Notes: generated from the sequence alone by a model not told the origin. DNA of 64,000 bases from Thauera butanivorans NBRC 103042 (GCF_001591165.1 NZ_BCUG01000029.1:1-64000); one strand, 5' to 3'. Shown: positions 35,755-46,067, numbered from the stretch's first letter. Program-made: numbers and translations.

Positions 35755-36387
35755 ATGCATTCAGGACTTCTGCTGTCGTTGTGGTTCGCCGGCGTGGCGT
35801 CGGTACAATTCCTCGGCCCGGTGGCGCTGGCGTGGGTCGCCGCCGCCAGCCTGGCGCTCGCACTCGGTTTCGCCCGTGACAGGGCGTTGCGCCTGCTGCG
35901 CCGGGTACGGGTGCTGATGTTTGCCATCGTGCTGCTGTTCGGCTGGTTCACGCCGGGCGAAGCGGTGTTCCCGTCCTGGCCACAGCTTTCACCCAGCCGT
36001 GAGGGGGCGATGCTCGCCCTGGTCCATGGCGGGCGCCTGATCGCGGTGGTGTGTGCGGTGGCGCTGTTGCTCGAACGCCTGCCGGTCGAGCGTCTGGTTG
36101 GCGGGCTCTACAGCCTGAGCCGTCCTTTTTCCGTGATCGGCCTGCGTGCCGGTGACCTGGCCTTGCGTCTGATACTGGTGCTGCGCTTCGTCGAGGCTTC
36201 GCCGCGTGGCAGTGCGACGCACTGGAAGGACTGGCTGCGCGACACTGGTGACGATGGCGCCGGTGGCGAGCTGGAGCCGGTCAGGCTCGTCCGCGAGCGA
36301 CTGGGGCCGCTGGATGTCGCCGTTGCCGCAGCATTGGGGCTGCTGGGCCTGGGGGTGTCGCTGTGGAGCCTGCCATGGGCCGCATAG
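35755..36387 (+). CDS. EcfT/CbiQ-like membrane protein
   Basis: A 210-residue protein with about five hydrophobic segments. The second half (LLLERLPVERLVGGLYSLSRPFSVIGLRAGDLALRLILVLRFVE) resembles the coupling helices and Ala-Arg-type region of EcfT/CbiQ, the T component of energy-coupling-factor vitamin or metal transporters. No ATPase (EcfA) or S component is nearby and no biotin or cobalt genes are present, so the substrate and even the transporter role are unproven. The end overlaps truA by 13 bp, giving tight coupling. Confidence 0.65.
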   Translation: MHSGLLLSLWFAGVASVQFLGPVALAWVAAASLALALGFARDRALRLLRRVRVLMFAIVLLFGWFTPGEAVFPSWPQLSPSREGAMLALVHGGRLIAVVCAVALLLERLPVERLVGGLYSLSRPFSVIGLRAGDLALRLILVLRFVEASPRGSATHWKDWLRDTGDDGAGGELEPVRLVRERLGPLDVAVAAALGLLGLGVSLWSLPWAA

Positions 36388-37172
36388 CGCTCGGCATCGA
36401 ATATGCCGGCGATGCCTTCTGCGGCTGGCAGAGCCAGGCGCATGGCCGCACGGTGCAGGACGTGCTCGAACGGGCGCTGACGGAGATCGCCGCCGCGCCG
36501 GTGCGCCTGCACTGCGCGGGGCGCACCGATGCCGGTGTCCACGCGAGCGCCCAAGTGGCGCATTTCGATACCGAGGCGTCACGGCCGATGACGGCCTGGG
36601 TGCGCGGCGTGAATGCCTTGCTGCCGGCGGCGGTGGTCGTGCGCTGGGCGGTGGCGGTGGATGAGGATTTCCACTCGCGCTTTCTCGCCTATGAGCGCCA
36701 GTATCGCTACATCCTGCACAACAGTCCGACGCGGCCGGCGATGCTGGCCGGGCGGGTCGGCTGGTTCCATGCGCCGCTGGACGAACTGCGGATGGCCGAG
36801 GCGGCCGAATGCCTGGTCGGCACGCATGATTTTTCGTCCTTCCGTGCCGCCGGCTGCCAGTCGAAGACACCGGTTCGCGTCATGCGCGAAGCGCGCGTCG
36901 CCCGCCAGGGCGAATACCTGCTGTTCGACTTCCGCGCCAATGGCTTTCTGCATCACATGGTCCGCAACCTGGTCGGGGCGCTGGTCTATGTCGGCAAGGG
37001 GCGTTACCCGGTGGAGTGGATGCAGGCGCAGCTCGCAGCGCAGGATCGCATCCATGCTGCGCCGACCTTTGCACCGGACGGCCTGTACCTGTGCGGTGTT
37101 GCCTATCCGCCGCGCTGGCCGCTGCCCGGCGATGGGCGTATCATCGCGCTGCCTCAGCTCCCCCTCACCTGA
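36375..37172 (+). CDS. truA: tRNA pseudouridine(38-40) synthase TruA
   Basis: Modifies uridines 38-40 in the anticodon stem of many tRNAs. The 265-residue protein carries the catalytic Asp in CAGRTDAGVHAS and GNA-type contacts (FRANGFLHHMVRNLVG). The ATG at 36375 lies inside the end of the preceding gene; the TGA at 37170-37172 abuts the trpF ATG. Start of the truA-trpF-trpB-trpA-accD-folC run. Confidence 0.96.
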   Translation: MGRIALGIEYAGDAFCGWQSQAHGRTVQDVLERALTEIAAAPVRLHCAGRTDAGVHASAQVAHFDTEASRPMTAWVRGVNALLPAAVVVRWAVAVDEDFHSRFLAYERQYRYILHNSPTRPAMLAGRVGWFHAPLDELRMAEAAECLVGTHDFSSFRAAGCQSKTPVRVMREARVARQGEYLLFDFRANGFLHHMVRNLVGALVYVGKGRYPVEWMQAQLAAQDRIHAAPTFAPDGLYLCGVAYPPRWPLPGDGRIIALPQLPLT

Positions 37173-37796
37173 ATGCCCCGTACCCGAATCAAGATCTGCG
37201 GCCTGACGCGCCCGCAGGACGTGCGTGCCGCCGTCGAACTCGGTGCCGATGCGATCGGTTTCGTCTTCTATCCGCCCAGCCCGCGTGCGCTCAGCATCGA
37301 TCGGGCGGCCGAACTCGCGGCCTTGCTGCCGCCTTTCGTCACCGCCGTTGGCCTGTTCGTGAATCCCGTGCGGGAAGAGATCCAGGCCGTGCTCGAGCGT
37401 GTGCCGCTGCAACTGCTGCAGTTCCACGGCGACGAGAGCGAGGCCGATTGCGCCGGCCACGGCAGGCCATGGATCAAGGCCGCGAGGATGCGGCCGGGGG
37501 TCGATCTGGTAGAATTCTCGGCTTCGCATCCGCACGCCAGCGGGATCCTCGTCGACGCCTTCGTCGAGGGTTATGGCGGCGGAGGGAAAACTTTCGACTG
37601 GTCGCTGATTCCTGAGGGCTTCGGGCGGCCGCTCGTGCTTTCCGGCGGGCTCGACGCGGACAACGTCGCCGAGGCGGTGCGGCGCCTCCGGCCGTGGGCG
37701 GTCGACGTCTCGAGCGGAGTCGAAAGCGGCAAGGGAATCAAGGATGCGGCCCGGATCGCCGCGTTCATCGATGGAGTTCGACAAGCAGATGGCTGA
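37173..37796 (+). CDS. trpF: phosphoribosylanthranilate isomerase
   Basis: Isomerises N-(5-phosphoribosyl)anthranilate in tryptophan synthesis. A single-domain TIM barrel of 207 residues with the catalytic Cys in [10 protein letters not shown] and the end region [14 protein letters not shown] and [14 protein letters not shown]. The start abuts the truA stop and the stop overlaps the trpB start. No trpE, trpG, trpD or trpC gene is present; in this group they lie elsewhere. Confidence 0.96.
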   Translation: MPRTRIKICGLTRPQDVRAAVELGADAIGFVFYPPSPRALSIDRAAELAALLPPFVTAVGLFVNPVREEIQAVLERVPLQLLQFHGDESEADCAGHGRPWIKAARMRPGVDLVEFSASHPHASGILVDAFVEGYGGGGKTFDWSLIPEGFGRPLVLSGGLDADNVAEAVRRLRPWAVDVSSGVESGKGIKDAARIAAFIDGVRQADG

Positions 37797-38997
37797 CATG
37801 CCTTACCAGTTTCCCGACGCAAGCGGGCATTTCGGCCCTCACGGCGGCGTTTTCGTCGCCGAGACCCTGATGCCGGCGCTGGCCGAGCTGCGCGAGGCCT
37901 ATGCCGCGTGCCAGGCCGACCCCACCTTCATGGCCGAGTTCGAATACGAGCTCAAGCACTACGTCGGCCGTCCGAGCCCGATCTACCACGCCAAGCGCTG
38001 GTCGGAGACGCTCGGCGGCGCGCAGATCTACCTGAAGCGCGAAGACCTCAACCACACCGGCGCGCACAAGGTCAATAACTGCATCGGCCAGGCGCTGCTG
38101 GCCCGTCGCATGGGCAAGCAGCGGGTGATCGCCGAGACCGGCGCGGGGCAGCACGGTGTCGCCACCGCGACCATCGCCGCGCGCTACGGCATGGAATGCG
38201 TGGTCTACATGGGCTCGGAAGACGTCAAGCGCCAGGCCGCCAACGTCTATCGCATGAAGCTGCTCGGCGCCACCGTGGTGCCGGTCGAGTCCGGCTCGAA
38301 GACGCTGAAGGATGCGCTGAACGAAGCGATGCGCGACTGGGTCACCAATGTCGCCGACACTTTCTACATCATCGGCACCGTGGCCGGGCCCCATCCCTAT
38401 CCGCTGCTGGTGCGCGACTTCCAGACCGTGATCGGCAAGGAATGCCTGGTGCAGATGCCGGAGATGGCCGGGCGCCAGCCGGACTACGTGATTGCCTGCG
38501 TCGGCGGCGGCTCCAACGCGATCGGCATCTTCCATCCCTACATCGGTGCCGAAGGCGTCCGCCTGGTCGGCGTCGAGGCGGCGGGCGACGGCCTCGAAAC
38601 CGGCCGCCATGCGGCGCCGCTGACCACCGATGCGCCCGTCGGCGTGCTGCACGGCAACCGTACCTACCTGATGCAGGACGAGGACGGCCAGATCATCGAG
38701 ACGCATTCGATTTCAGCCGGCCTGGACTATCCGGGCGTCGGCCCCGAGCATGCCTGGCTGAAGGATTCGAAGCGCGCCGAGTACGTCGCCGCGACCGATG
38801 CCGAAGCGCTGCAGGCTTTCCACGACCTGTGCCGCTACGAAGGCATCATCCCGGCGCTGGAGTCCTCGCACGCGCTGGCTTACGCAGCCAAGCTGGCGCC
38901 GACGCTGCCGCGCGACCAGATCCTGCTGGTGAATCTGTCGGGCCGCGGCGACAAGGACATGCACACCGTCGCCGAACGTTCCGGCATCCAGTTCTGA
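37789..38997 (+). CDS. trpB: tryptophan synthase beta chain
   Basis: PLP enzyme joining indole and serine. The 402-residue protein has the PLP lysine in [10 protein letters not shown], the [10 protein letters not shown] loop and the phosphate-binding [13 protein letters not shown] 37789 overlaps the trpF stop by 8 bp; ATG 37771 and ATG 37798 are also in frame, and none has a strong ribosome-binding site, as expected for coupled translation. Confidence 0.97.
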   Translation: MADMPYQFPDASGHFGPHGGVFVAETLMPALAELREAYAACQADPTFMAEFEYELKHYVGRPSPIYHAKRWSETLGGAQIYLKREDLNHTGAHKVNNCIGQALLARRMGKQRVIAETGAGQHGVATATIAARYGMECVVYMGSEDVKRQAANVYRMKLLGATVVPVESGSKTLKDALNEAMRDWVTNVADTFYIIGTVAGPHPYPLLVRDFQTVIGKECLVQMPEMAGRQPDYVIACVGGGSNAIGIFHPYIGAEGVRLVGVEAAGDGLETGRHAAPLTTDAPVGVLHGNRTYLMQDEDGQIIETHSISAGLDYPGVGPEHAWLKDSKRAEYVAATDAEALQAFHDLCRYEGIIPALESSHALAYAAKLAPTLPRDQILLVNLSGRGDKDMHTVAERSGIQF

Positions 38998-39005
38998 ACC
39001 TCCCC

Positions 39006-39022
39006 GGGCCGCCTTGCGGCCC
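39006..39022 (+). other. hairpin between trpB and trpA
   Basis: GGGCCGC (39006-39012) pairs with GCGGCCC (39016-39022) around CTT. No T-run, so termination is unlikely; it may tune trpA expression. Confidence 0.4.
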
Positions 39023-39043
39023 GCTGCGTGATCGAGACGTGAC

Positions 39044-39868
39044 ATGTCAAGAATCCAGACCGTTTTCCAGCGCTTGCAGGCCGATGGCCGCAAGGCGCTG
39101 ATTCCCTTCGTCACCGCTGGTTTTCCCGAGCCCGCGCTGACCCTGCCGCTGATGCGCGCCCTGGTCGACGGCGGCGCCGACGTCATCGAGCTGGGCGTGC
39201 CCTTCTCCGACCCGATGGCCGACGGCCCCACCATCCAGCGCGCCTCCGAGCGTGCGCTGGAGCAGGGCATGAGCCTGCGCAAGGTGCTCGACACCGTCCG
39301 CGCCTTCCGCGCCGGGAACGCCGAGACGCCGGTGGTGCTGATGGGCTACGCTAACCCGATCGAAGCCATGGGCGTTGGAAACTTCGTCGCCGCCGCCAGC
39401 GAAGCGGGCGTGGATGGCGTGCTGGTGGTCGATTATCCGCCCGAGGAATGCACCGGCTTCACCCGCGCGGCCAAGGCCGCCGGCCTGGATCCGATCTTCC
39501 TGCTGGCGCCGACGTCGACCGAGCAGCGTTTCGCCGACGTCGCCGCGGCGGGCAGCGGCTACATCTACTACGTCTCGCTGAAAGGCGTGACCGGCAGCGG
39601 CAGGCTCGACATCGACGAGGTCGCGCGCCGCATTCCGCAGATCCGCGCCGCGGTCGGCCTGCCGGTCGGCGTCGGTTTCGGCATCCGCGATGCCGAGAGT
39701 GCCCGGCGCATCGGTGCCGTTGCCGACGCGGTCGTCATCGGCAGCCGGATCATCGAGGAAATCGAGCAGGCCCCGGCAGGCGAAGCCGTCGCACGCGTGC
39801 ATGCCTTCATGCGCAGCATCCGCGCAGCGCTCGACGCCATCGAACCGGCAACAGGAGTGAAATCATGA
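39044..39868 (+). CDS. trpA: tryptophan synthase alpha chain
   Basis: Releases indole from indole-3-glycerol phosphate and passes it to TrpB. A 274-residue TIM barrel with the catalytic Glu in [17 protein letters not shown] and the second acid in [13 protein letters not shown]. It starts 46 bp after trpB and its stop overlaps the accD start (ATGA). Confidence 0.97.
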   Translation: MSRIQTVFQRLQADGRKALIPFVTAGFPEPALTLPLMRALVDGGADVIELGVPFSDPMADGPTIQRASERALEQGMSLRKVLDTVRAFRAGNAETPVVLMGYANPIEAMGVGNFVAAASEAGVDGVLVVDYPPEECTGFTRAAKAAGLDPIFLLAPTSTEQRFADVAAAGSGYIYYVSLKGVTGSGRLDIDEVARRIPQIRAAVGLPVGVGFGIRDAESARRIGAVADAVVIGSRIIEEIEQAPAGEAVARVHAFMRSIRAALDAIEPATGVKS

Positions 39869-40743
39869 GTTGGTTGCAGAAGCTGCTGCCGCCGAAGATC
39901 AAGCGCAGCGACAACGCAGGGCGCGGCAAGTCGACGATTCCGGAAGGGCTGTGGAGCAAGTGCAGCGCATGCGAAGCCGTGCTCTATCGCTCCGACCTCG
40001 ACAGCAACCAGGGCGTGTGCCCGAAGTGCGGACACCATAACCGGCTGCGCGCGCGCCAGCGTCTCGACATGCTGTTCGACATCGGAGGGCGCGTCGAGAT
40101 CGGCGCCGAAGTGAGGCCGATCGATGCGCTGAAGTTCAAGGACTCGCGCAAGTATCCCGAGCGCCTGTCGGCTGCGGGAGCCGAGACCGGCGAGGTCGAC
40201 GCGATGGTCGTGATGCAGGGGCTGATCGGCGGCGTGCCGGTGGTGGTGGCCTGTTTCGAGTTCGAGTTCCTCGGCGGTTCGATGGGGTCGGTGGTCGGCG
40301 AGCGCTTCGTGCGCGGCGCCAAGGCCGCCTATGAGCAGCGCCTGCCCTTCATCTGCATCACCGCCTCGGGCGGCGCGCGCATGCAGGAAGGCCTGTTCTC
40401 GCTGATGCAGATGGCCAAGACCACGGCGGCGATCACGGGCCTGGCCGAGCGCCGGCTGCCTTTCGTCACCGTGCTGACCGACCCGACCATGGGCGGCGTG
40501 TCGGCGAGCTTCGCCTTCATGGGCGACGTCGTCATCGCCGAGCCGGGCGCGCTGATCGGCTTTGCCGGCCCGCGCGTGATCGAGCAGACGGTGCGCGAGA
40601 AGCTGCCGGAAGGCTTCCAGCGCGCTGAGTTCCTGCTGGAGAAGGGCGCCATCGACCTGATCGTCGATCGCCGCGAGATGCGGCAGGAGCTGGCCCGTCT
40701 GCTCTGCCTGCTGCTGCGCCAGCCCGCCGCCTCGGCTGCCTGA
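39865..40743 (+). CDS. accD: acetyl-CoA carboxylase carboxyltransferase subunit beta
   Basis: Beta subunit of the carboxyltransferase that makes malonyl-CoA. The 292-residue protein has the N-terminal zinc ribbon (Cys33, Cys36, Cys52, Cys55) and the crotonase-like core with [10 protein letters not shown] and GGVSASFA. The ATG lies in the trpA stop (ATGA) and the stop overlaps folC by one base. trpA-accD-folC is a widespread order in Beta- and Gammaproteobacteria. Confidence 0.96.
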   Translation: MSWLQKLLPPKIKRSDNAGRGKSTIPEGLWSKCSACEAVLYRSDLDSNQGVCPKCGHHNRLRARQRLDMLFDIGGRVEIGAEVRPIDALKFKDSRKYPERLSAAGAETGEVDAMVVMQGLIGGVPVVVACFEFEFLGGSMGSVVGERFVRGAKAAYEQRLPFICITASGGARMQEGLFSLMQMAKTTAAITGLAERRLPFVTVLTDPTMGGVSASFAFMGDVVIAEPGALIGFAGPRVIEQTVREKLPEGFQRAEFLLEKGAIDLIVDRREMRQELARLLCLLLRQPAASAA

Positions 40744-42059
40744 TGGTTTCTTCGTCCACTGCCGTTTCGCCGCGCACGCTGGCCGGCTGGCTGCAACTGC
40801 TCGAACAGCGCCATGTGCAGACCATCCAGCTCGGCCTGGAGCGTGTCGCGCGGGTGCGGGCCGTGCTCGGAGCCGATCCCGATGCGCTGGTGATCACGGT
40901 GGGCGGCACCAACGGCAAGGGATCGTGCTGCGCGATGCTGGAGGCGATCCTGCTGGCCGAAGGCTATCGCGTCGGCTGCTATACCTCGCCGCATCTGCTG
41001 CGCTACAACGAACGTGTCCGCGTCGATGGCAAGGAAGTGGCCGACGAGGCGCTGGTCGCGGCTTTAGATGCGGTCGAAGCCGCCCGCGGCGACACGCTGC
41101 TGACGTATTTCGAGCATGGCACGCTGGCCGCCTGGGAAGTGTTCCGCAAGGAGGCGCCGGACGTCGTCATCCTCGAAGTCGGCCTGGGCGGCCGGCTGGA
41201 CGCGGTGAACGTGTTCGACGCCGATTGCGCGCTGGTGACCAGTATCGCGCTCGACCACATGGATTATCTCGGCGACACCCGGGAAGCGATCGGCTTCGAG
41301 AAGGCCGGCATCTTCCGTTCCGGCCGGCCCGCCGTGTGCGGCGACCCGCAACCGCCGGCCAGCTTGCGCGACCATGCCGAGGCGATCGGCGCGCAGTTGT
41401 GGATCAGCGGCCGCGATTTCGGCTTCGGCGGCGACCGCCAGCAGTGGGGCTACTGGCGCTACCAGGCGCCGCCTGCGCAGGGTGCGCTGGTCAAGCGCGG
41501 CGGCCTGGCCTATCCGGCGCTGCGGGGGGCCAACCAGTTGCTCAACGCCGCTGCGGTGATGACGGTGCTCGACACCGTGCGTGACCGCATCCCGGTATCG
41601 ATGCAGGCCATCCGCCAGGGCCTGATGCTGGTCGAGGTGCCGGGCCGCTTCCAGGTCCTGCCCGGCCGTCCGGCGGTGGTGCTGGACGTTGCCCACAACC
41701 CGCAGGCGGCCGGCGTGCTGGCCGAGAACCTGGGGAGCATGGGTTTCCATCCGGAAACCTGGGCGGTGCTCGGCATGCTCGGCGACAAGGATGTCGAAGG
41801 CGTCGTGTCGCTGCTGAAGGGCCGGATCGACCACTGGCTGCTTGCCGATCTGCCCGGCCCGCGCGGCCTCAAGGCGGAAGAGCTGGCGCTGCGCCTGCAT
41901 ATGGCGGGCATCGAAGCCGGCATCCGGTGTTTTCCCTCGCCGAAGGATGCTTATGCTGCGGCGCAGCAGGGTGCAGGGGAGGGTGATAGAATCGTGGTCT
42001 TCGGCTCCTTCCTGACCGTAGCCGAAGTGCTCGACGTGGTGAAAGCGGGCAGACACTGA
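40743..42059 (+). CDS. folC: dihydrofolate/folylpolyglutamate synthase
   Basis: Bifunctional ligase that makes dihydrofolate from dihydropteroate and adds further glutamates. The 438-residue Mur-ligase-type protein has the P-loop GGTNGKGSCC, TSPHLLRYNERVRVDG and the C-terminal VLDVAHNPQAA. Its start overlaps the accD stop (TGATG). Confidence 0.95.
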   Translation: MVSSSTAVSPRTLAGWLQLLEQRHVQTIQLGLERVARVRAVLGADPDALVITVGGTNGKGSCCAMLEAILLAEGYRVGCYTSPHLLRYNERVRVDGKEVADEALVAALDAVEAARGDTLLTYFEHGTLAAWEVFRKEAPDVVILEVGLGGRLDAVNVFDADCALVTSIALDHMDYLGDTREAIGFEKAGIFRSGRPAVCGDPQPPASLRDHAEAIGAQLWISGRDFGFGGDRQQWGYWRYQAPPAQGALVKRGGLAYPALRGANQLLNAAAVMTVLDTVRDRIPVSMQAIRQGLMLVEVPGRFQVLPGRPAVVLDVAHNPQAAGVLAENLGSMGFHPETWAVLGMLGDKDVEGVVSLLKGRIDHWLLADLPGPRGLKAEELALRLHMAGIEAGIRCFPSPKDAYAAAQQGAGEGDRIVVFGSFLTVAEVLDVVKAGRH

Positions 42060-42071
42060 CGAGATCGTTTC

Positions 42072-42755
42072 GTGAGCGACGCAGAAAACCTCGACATCAA
42101 GAAACGCGCCCGGCGCCGGCTGGTGGGCGCGATCGCACTTGCGCTGCTGGCGGCGATCATCCTGCCGATGATGATGGAGCAGGAGCCGCATCCGGTCAGC
42201 GGCGACATCCAGATCACGATTCCGGACCGCGACGCACCTGCCGGCCAGGTCCGCCCGAATGCGGCTGCGGAAGATCCGGTGCCCGCAACCACGCCCTCGC
42301 CCGAGGAGCAGGCGCCGCCATCCCCGCCTCCCACCGTCGACGCGCCGCCGCCTGTGCCGGCGAAGCCCGAGGCGCCGGCCGCCGGAGCACCGACTCCTCC
42401 CGCGAAGCCCGCTGCGACGAAACCCGAAACGCCCAAGCCCGCACCCGCACGCTCCGCTGCCGATGAGGCGGCCGAAGCCGCGCGCGCGCGCGCCGCGATC
42501 GAAGGCCGCGAAGTGCCGAAGGCCCAGACGCCGAAGGGCGAAAGCTTCATCCTGCAGATCGGTGCCTTCGGCGACGCCGCCAGGGCCTCGCGCATTGCTG
42601 CCGATCTCAAGAAGCAGGGATTTGCCGCCTATACCGAGAAGGCTGGCAACGTCACGCGCGTGCGCGTCGGCCCCATCACCGGCAGGAGCGCCGCCGACAA
42701 GACGGCCGAGCAACTGCGGGCGCTGGGTTTCAGTACCGTGATCACGCCGCGCTGA
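42072..42755 (+). CDS. SPOR-domain protein (DedD-like)
   Basis: A 227-residue single-pass inner-membrane protein: short basic cytoplasmic N-terminus (KKRARRR), a helix at about 16-33, a long Pro/Ala-rich periplasmic linker and a C-terminal SPOR domain (about 155-227, ILQIGAFGDAARASRIAADL) that binds denuded glycan at the division site. Position between folC and cvpA is that of dedD in E. coli. The start is GTG 42072. Confidence 0.88.
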   Translation: MSDAENLDIKKRARRRLVGAIALALLAAIILPMMMEQEPHPVSGDIQITIPDRDAPAGQVRPNAAAEDPVPATTPSPEEQAPPSPPPTVDAPPPVPAKPEAPAAGAPTPPAKPAATKPETPKPAPARSAADEAAEAARARAAIEGREVPKAQTPKGESFILQIGAFGDAARASRIAADLKKQGFAAYTEKAGNVTRVRVGPITGRSAADKTAEQLRALGFSTVITPR

Positions 42756-42765
42756 CGGTTTCCGC

Positions 42766-43257
42766 ATGACGGTATTCGACTACGTGTTCCTCGGCATCCT
42801 GGCCTTGTCCGCGGCAGTGGGCATGTGGCGCGGCCTGGTCAGCGAGGTCATGGCCGTGATGGCCTGGGTGCTCGCGCTTTTTGCCGCCTGGCGCTATAAC
42901 GAACAGGCGGCCCGGGTCTTTGCCGGGCTCATCGCCGAACCCTTGTGGCGGCAGGTGGCCGGCGGTGCGCTGGTCGTCCTCGGGGTGCTGATCCTGACTG
43001 CGCTCGTCCGCTACCTGCTGCGCCAGCTGCTGCATGCCGCGGGCCTGGGGGCGACCGACCGCTTCTTCGGCGCGCTGTTCGGCATCGCGCGTGGCCTGCT
43101 GGTGGCGCTGGTGGTCGTGCTGATCGGCGGCCTCGCCGGTCTGTCCCGTGAACCCTGGTGGACGCAGGCCTTGTTCTCGCCACCGTTGGAAACGGCGGTT
43201 CTTGCCGCCAAACCCTGGCTGCCCGAAGTGGTGGCCGACAAGATTCGATTCAGATAG
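42766..43257 (+). CDS. cvpA: CvpA family membrane protein
   Basis: A 163-residue inner-membrane protein with four hydrophobic segments and the family start TVFDYVFLGILALSAAVGMWRGLVSEV. CvpA is linked to colicin V production and envelope stress tolerance, but its activity is not known. It is placed just before purF, as in most Proteobacteria. Confidence 0.9.
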   Translation: MTVFDYVFLGILALSAAVGMWRGLVSEVMAVMAWVLALFAAWRYNEQAARVFAGLIAEPLWRQVAGGALVVLGVLILTALVRYLLRQLLHAAGLGATDRFFGALFGIARGLLVALVVVLIGGLAGLSREPWWTQALFSPPLETAVLAAKPWLPEVVADKIRFR

Positions 43258-43268
43258 GCGAAATCCTC

Positions 43269-44804
43269 ATGTGCGGAATTCTCGGAGTCGTCGCGACCTC
43301 CCCAGTCAACCAGCTTCTGTACGACGGTCTTCAGGTGCTGCAGCACCGCGGGCAGGATGCGGCAGGCATCGCCACCGCCGAAGGCGGGCGATTCCACATG
43401 CACAAGGGCTCGGGCCTGGTGCGCGACGTGTTCCGCACGCGCAACATGCGCAACCTCGAAGGCAACTGGGGCATCGGCCACGTCCGCTATCCGACGGCCG
43501 GCTCAGCCTACAACGCCTCGGAAGCACAGCCCTTCTACGTCAATTCGCCCTTCGGCCTGCTGCTGGCGCACAACGGCAACCTGACGAATTCCGATGCGCT
43601 CAAGCGCGAGATCTTCCTGTCCGATCTCCGCCACATCAACACCAGCAGCGATTCCGAAGTGCTGCTGAACGTGCTGGCGCATGAGCTGCAGGCGGCCTGT
43701 AATGGGTTGAAGCTCGACGAGGAGGCTGTGTTCCGTGCCGTGGCCGGCGTCCATCGCCGCTGTCGCGGCGCCTATGGCGTGGTGGTGATGATCTCCGGCT
43801 ACGGCCTGCTCGCCTTCCGCGACCCCTACGGCATCCGCCCGATGGTGATCGGCCGCAACGAGGCCGAGGCCGGCACCGAATGGCTGGTGGCGTCCGAGTC
43901 GGTGGCGCTCGACGTGCTCGGCTTCAAGCTGCTGCGCGACGTCGCGCCGGGCGAGGCGGTGCTGATCGACACCGAAGGCAACTTCCACAGTCGCCAGTGC
44001 GCCGAGCAGACCGTGCAGGCGCCGTGCATGTTCGAGTTCGTCTATCTGGCGCGGCCGGATTCGATCATCGACGGCGTGTCGGTGTACGAGTCGCGCATGA
44101 AGATGGGCGAGTACCTCGCCGACAAGATGAAGCGCACGATGCCGCACGTCGATATCGACGTCGTGATCCCGATTCCGGACTCCAGCCGGCCGTCGGCGAT
44201 GCAGATGGCCGAGCGCCTGGGGCTGCCCTACCGCGAAGGCTTCGTCAAGAACCGCTACATCGGCCGGACCTTCATCATGCCGGGACAGGCGACGCGCAAG
44301 AAGTCGGTGCGCCAGAAGCTGAACACCATCCATCAGGAGTTCAGGGGCAAGAGCGTGCTGCTGGTCGACGACTCCATCGTGCGCGGCACGACCAGCAAGG
44401 AGATCGTCAACATGGCGCGGGAAGCCGGCGCGCGGAAGGTTTATCTCGCCTCGGCGGCGCCGCCGGTGCGCCATGCCAACGTCTATGGCATCGACATGCC
44501 GACGCGCGGCGAACTGATCGCATCGGATCGCACCGAGGAGGAAATCTGCCGCGAGATCGGCGCCGACGGCCTGATCTATCAGGATCTCGACGATCTGAAG
44601 GCTTCGGTGCGTGCGCTGAATCCCGCGCTCAGCTTCTTCGAGACGTCCTGCTTCGACGGCTGCTACGTGACCGGCGACATCACCGCCGAATACCTGAACG
44701 GCGTCGAGAACCAGCGCGGCGAGGACAAGCCCGCCAAGGTCGACCTCCACGACGACGAGGGCGGCCAGCTCGACCTCAACCTCGCTTCCGGCTCCGACAA
44801 CTGA
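43269..44804 (+). CDS. purF: amidophosphoribosyltransferase
   Basis: First step of purine synthesis: PRPP plus glutamine gives phosphoribosylamine. The 511-residue protein begins MCGILGVV, so Cys2 is the glutaminase nucleophile after Met removal, which fixes the ATG at 43269. The phosphoribosyltransferase half carries the PRPP loop LLVDDSIVRGTTS. It is co-transcribed with cvpA (11-bp gap) and probably metZ (23-bp gap). Confidence 0.97.
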   Translation: MCGILGVVATSPVNQLLYDGLQVLQHRGQDAAGIATAEGGRFHMHKGSGLVRDVFRTRNMRNLEGNWGIGHVRYPTAGSAYNASEAQPFYVNSPFGLLLAHNGNLTNSDALKREIFLSDLRHINTSSDSEVLLNVLAHELQAACNGLKLDEEAVFRAVAGVHRRCRGAYGVVVMISGYGLLAFRDPYGIRPMVIGRNEAEAGTEWLVASESVALDVLGFKLLRDVAPGEAVLIDTEGNFHSRQCAEQTVQAPCMFEFVYLARPDSIIDGVSVYESRMKMGEYLADKMKRTMPHVDIDVVIPIPDSSRPSAMQMAERLGLPYREGFVKNRYIGRTFIMPGQATRKKSVRQKLNTIHQEFRGKSVLLVDDSIVRGTTSKEIVNMAREAGARKVYLASAAPPVRHANVYGIDMPTRGELIASDRTEEEICREIGADGLIYQDLDDLKASVRALNPALSFFETSCFDGCYVTGDITAEYLNGVENQRGEDKPAKVDLHDDEGGQLDLNLASGSDN

Positions 44805-44827
44805 ACCGATATCCTCTGCGAACTGCG

Positions 44828-46012
44828 ATGACGCTCCCTGACGATCTTCCCCTTCATCCGGACACGCTGGCAATCCGCTCCGGTATCGAACGCAGCCAGT
44901 TCGGCGAACACGGCGAAGCGATGTACCTGACCTCGAGCTTCGTGTTCGAGAATGCGGCGCAGGCGGCGGCGCGTTTTTCCGGCGAGGAGGAGGGCAACGT
45001 CTATGCCCGTTTCTCGAACCCGACCGTGACCGCGATGCAGACGCGGCTCGCCGCGCTCGAAGGCGCCGAAGCCTGCGTGGCGACGGCGTCCGGCATGTCG
45101 GCGATCCTGTCGCTGGCGATGGCGACCTTGCAGGCCGGCGATCACATCGTTGCCTCCAACGGCCTGTTCGGCGCCACCCAGCAGTTGTTCGGCGGCATCC
45201 TGTCGAAGTTCGGCATCGAAACCAGCTTCGTGGCGGCGACCGATCTCGATGCCTACCGCAAGGCAGTGAGGCCGCGCACCCGCCTGTTCTTCATCGAGAC
45301 GCCGTCCAATCCGCTGACCGAAGTGGTCGACATCGCTGCGGTGGCGGAGATCGCCCACCAGGCCGGCGCACTGCTGGCGGTGGACAACTGCTTCTGTACG
45401 CCGGCCTTGCAGCGTCCGCTGGAGCTCGGCGCGGACGTGGTCGTGCATTCGGCGACCAAGTACCTGGACGGCCAGGGCCGCGTGCTGGGCGGCGCAGTGG
45501 CGGGCCGGAAGGCGATCACCGAAGAAGTGTTCCGCTTCCTGCGCACGGCAGGGCCGACCCTGTCGCCCTTCAACGCCTGGGTGATCTTCAAGGGCCTGGA
45601 AACCCTGCGCATCCGCATGGAAGCGCAGTCGGCCGCGGCGCTGGAACTGGCCCGCTGGCTCGAGACCCAGCCCGGCGTGGCCCGCGTGTATTACCCCGGC
45701 CTGCCTTCGCATCCGCAGCACGAACTGGCGATGCGCCAGCAGAAGTCCGGCGGCGCCATCGTCAGCTTCGACGTCAAGGGCGGGCGCGAGGCGGCATGGA
45801 AAGTGGTCGATTCGACCCGGCTGATCTCGATCACCGCCAACCTCGGCGACACCAAGACGACGATCACTCACCCGGCGACGACCACGCACGGCCGCATCAC
45901 GGCGGAAGCACGCGCCGCGGCCGGCATCGGCGACGGCCTGCTGCGCGTTGCGGTGGGACTGGAAGCCGTGGAGGATCTCAAGGCGGATCTGGCGCGGGGG
46001 CTGGGCGGCTGA
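44828..46012 (+). CDS. metZ: O-succinylhomoserine sulfhydrylase
   Basis: PLP enzyme of the Cys/Met gamma-lyase family that makes homocysteine directly from sulfide. The 394-residue protein has YARFSNPTVTAMQ, the PLP lysine in HSATKYLDGQGR and TLSPFNAWV. Placement after purF is typical of metZ in Beta- and Gammaproteobacteria; cystathionine gamma-synthase is a less likely alternative. A strong hairpin follows the stop. Confidence 0.93.
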   Translation: MTLPDDLPLHPDTLAIRSGIERSQFGEHGEAMYLTSSFVFENAAQAAARFSGEEEGNVYARFSNPTVTAMQTRLAALEGAEACVATASGMSAILSLAMATLQAGDHIVASNGLFGATQQLFGGILSKFGIETSFVAATDLDAYRKAVRPRTRLFFIETPSNPLTEVVDIAAVAEIAHQAGALLAVDNCFCTPALQRPLELGADVVVHSATKYLDGQGRVLGGAVAGRKAITEEVFRFLRTAGPTLSPFNAWVIFKGLETLRIRMEAQSAAALELARWLETQPGVARVYYPGLPSHPQHELAMRQQKSGGAIVSFDVKGGREAAWKVVDSTRLISITANLGDTKTTITHPATTTHGRITAEARAAAGIGDGLLRVAVGLEAVEDLKADLARGLGG

Positions 46013-46038
46013 ACGCCAGCCTTCTGCACCAATGCCTG

Positions 46039-46067
46039 CCAACGGCTCCGTGTTGCGGAGCCGTTGG
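46039..46067. terminator. hairpin terminator between metZ and the exosortase genes
   Basis: CCAACGGCTCCG (46039-46050) pairs perfectly with CGGAGCCGTTGG (46056-46067) around TGTTG. The T-run is weak (CTCGTTT). The convergent setting suggests two-way use. Confidence 0.65.

Noticed and set aside
32623-35760. 1045-codon open frame on the minus strand
   Set aside because: Antisense shadow of fimV; low-complexity Arg/Gly-rich product.
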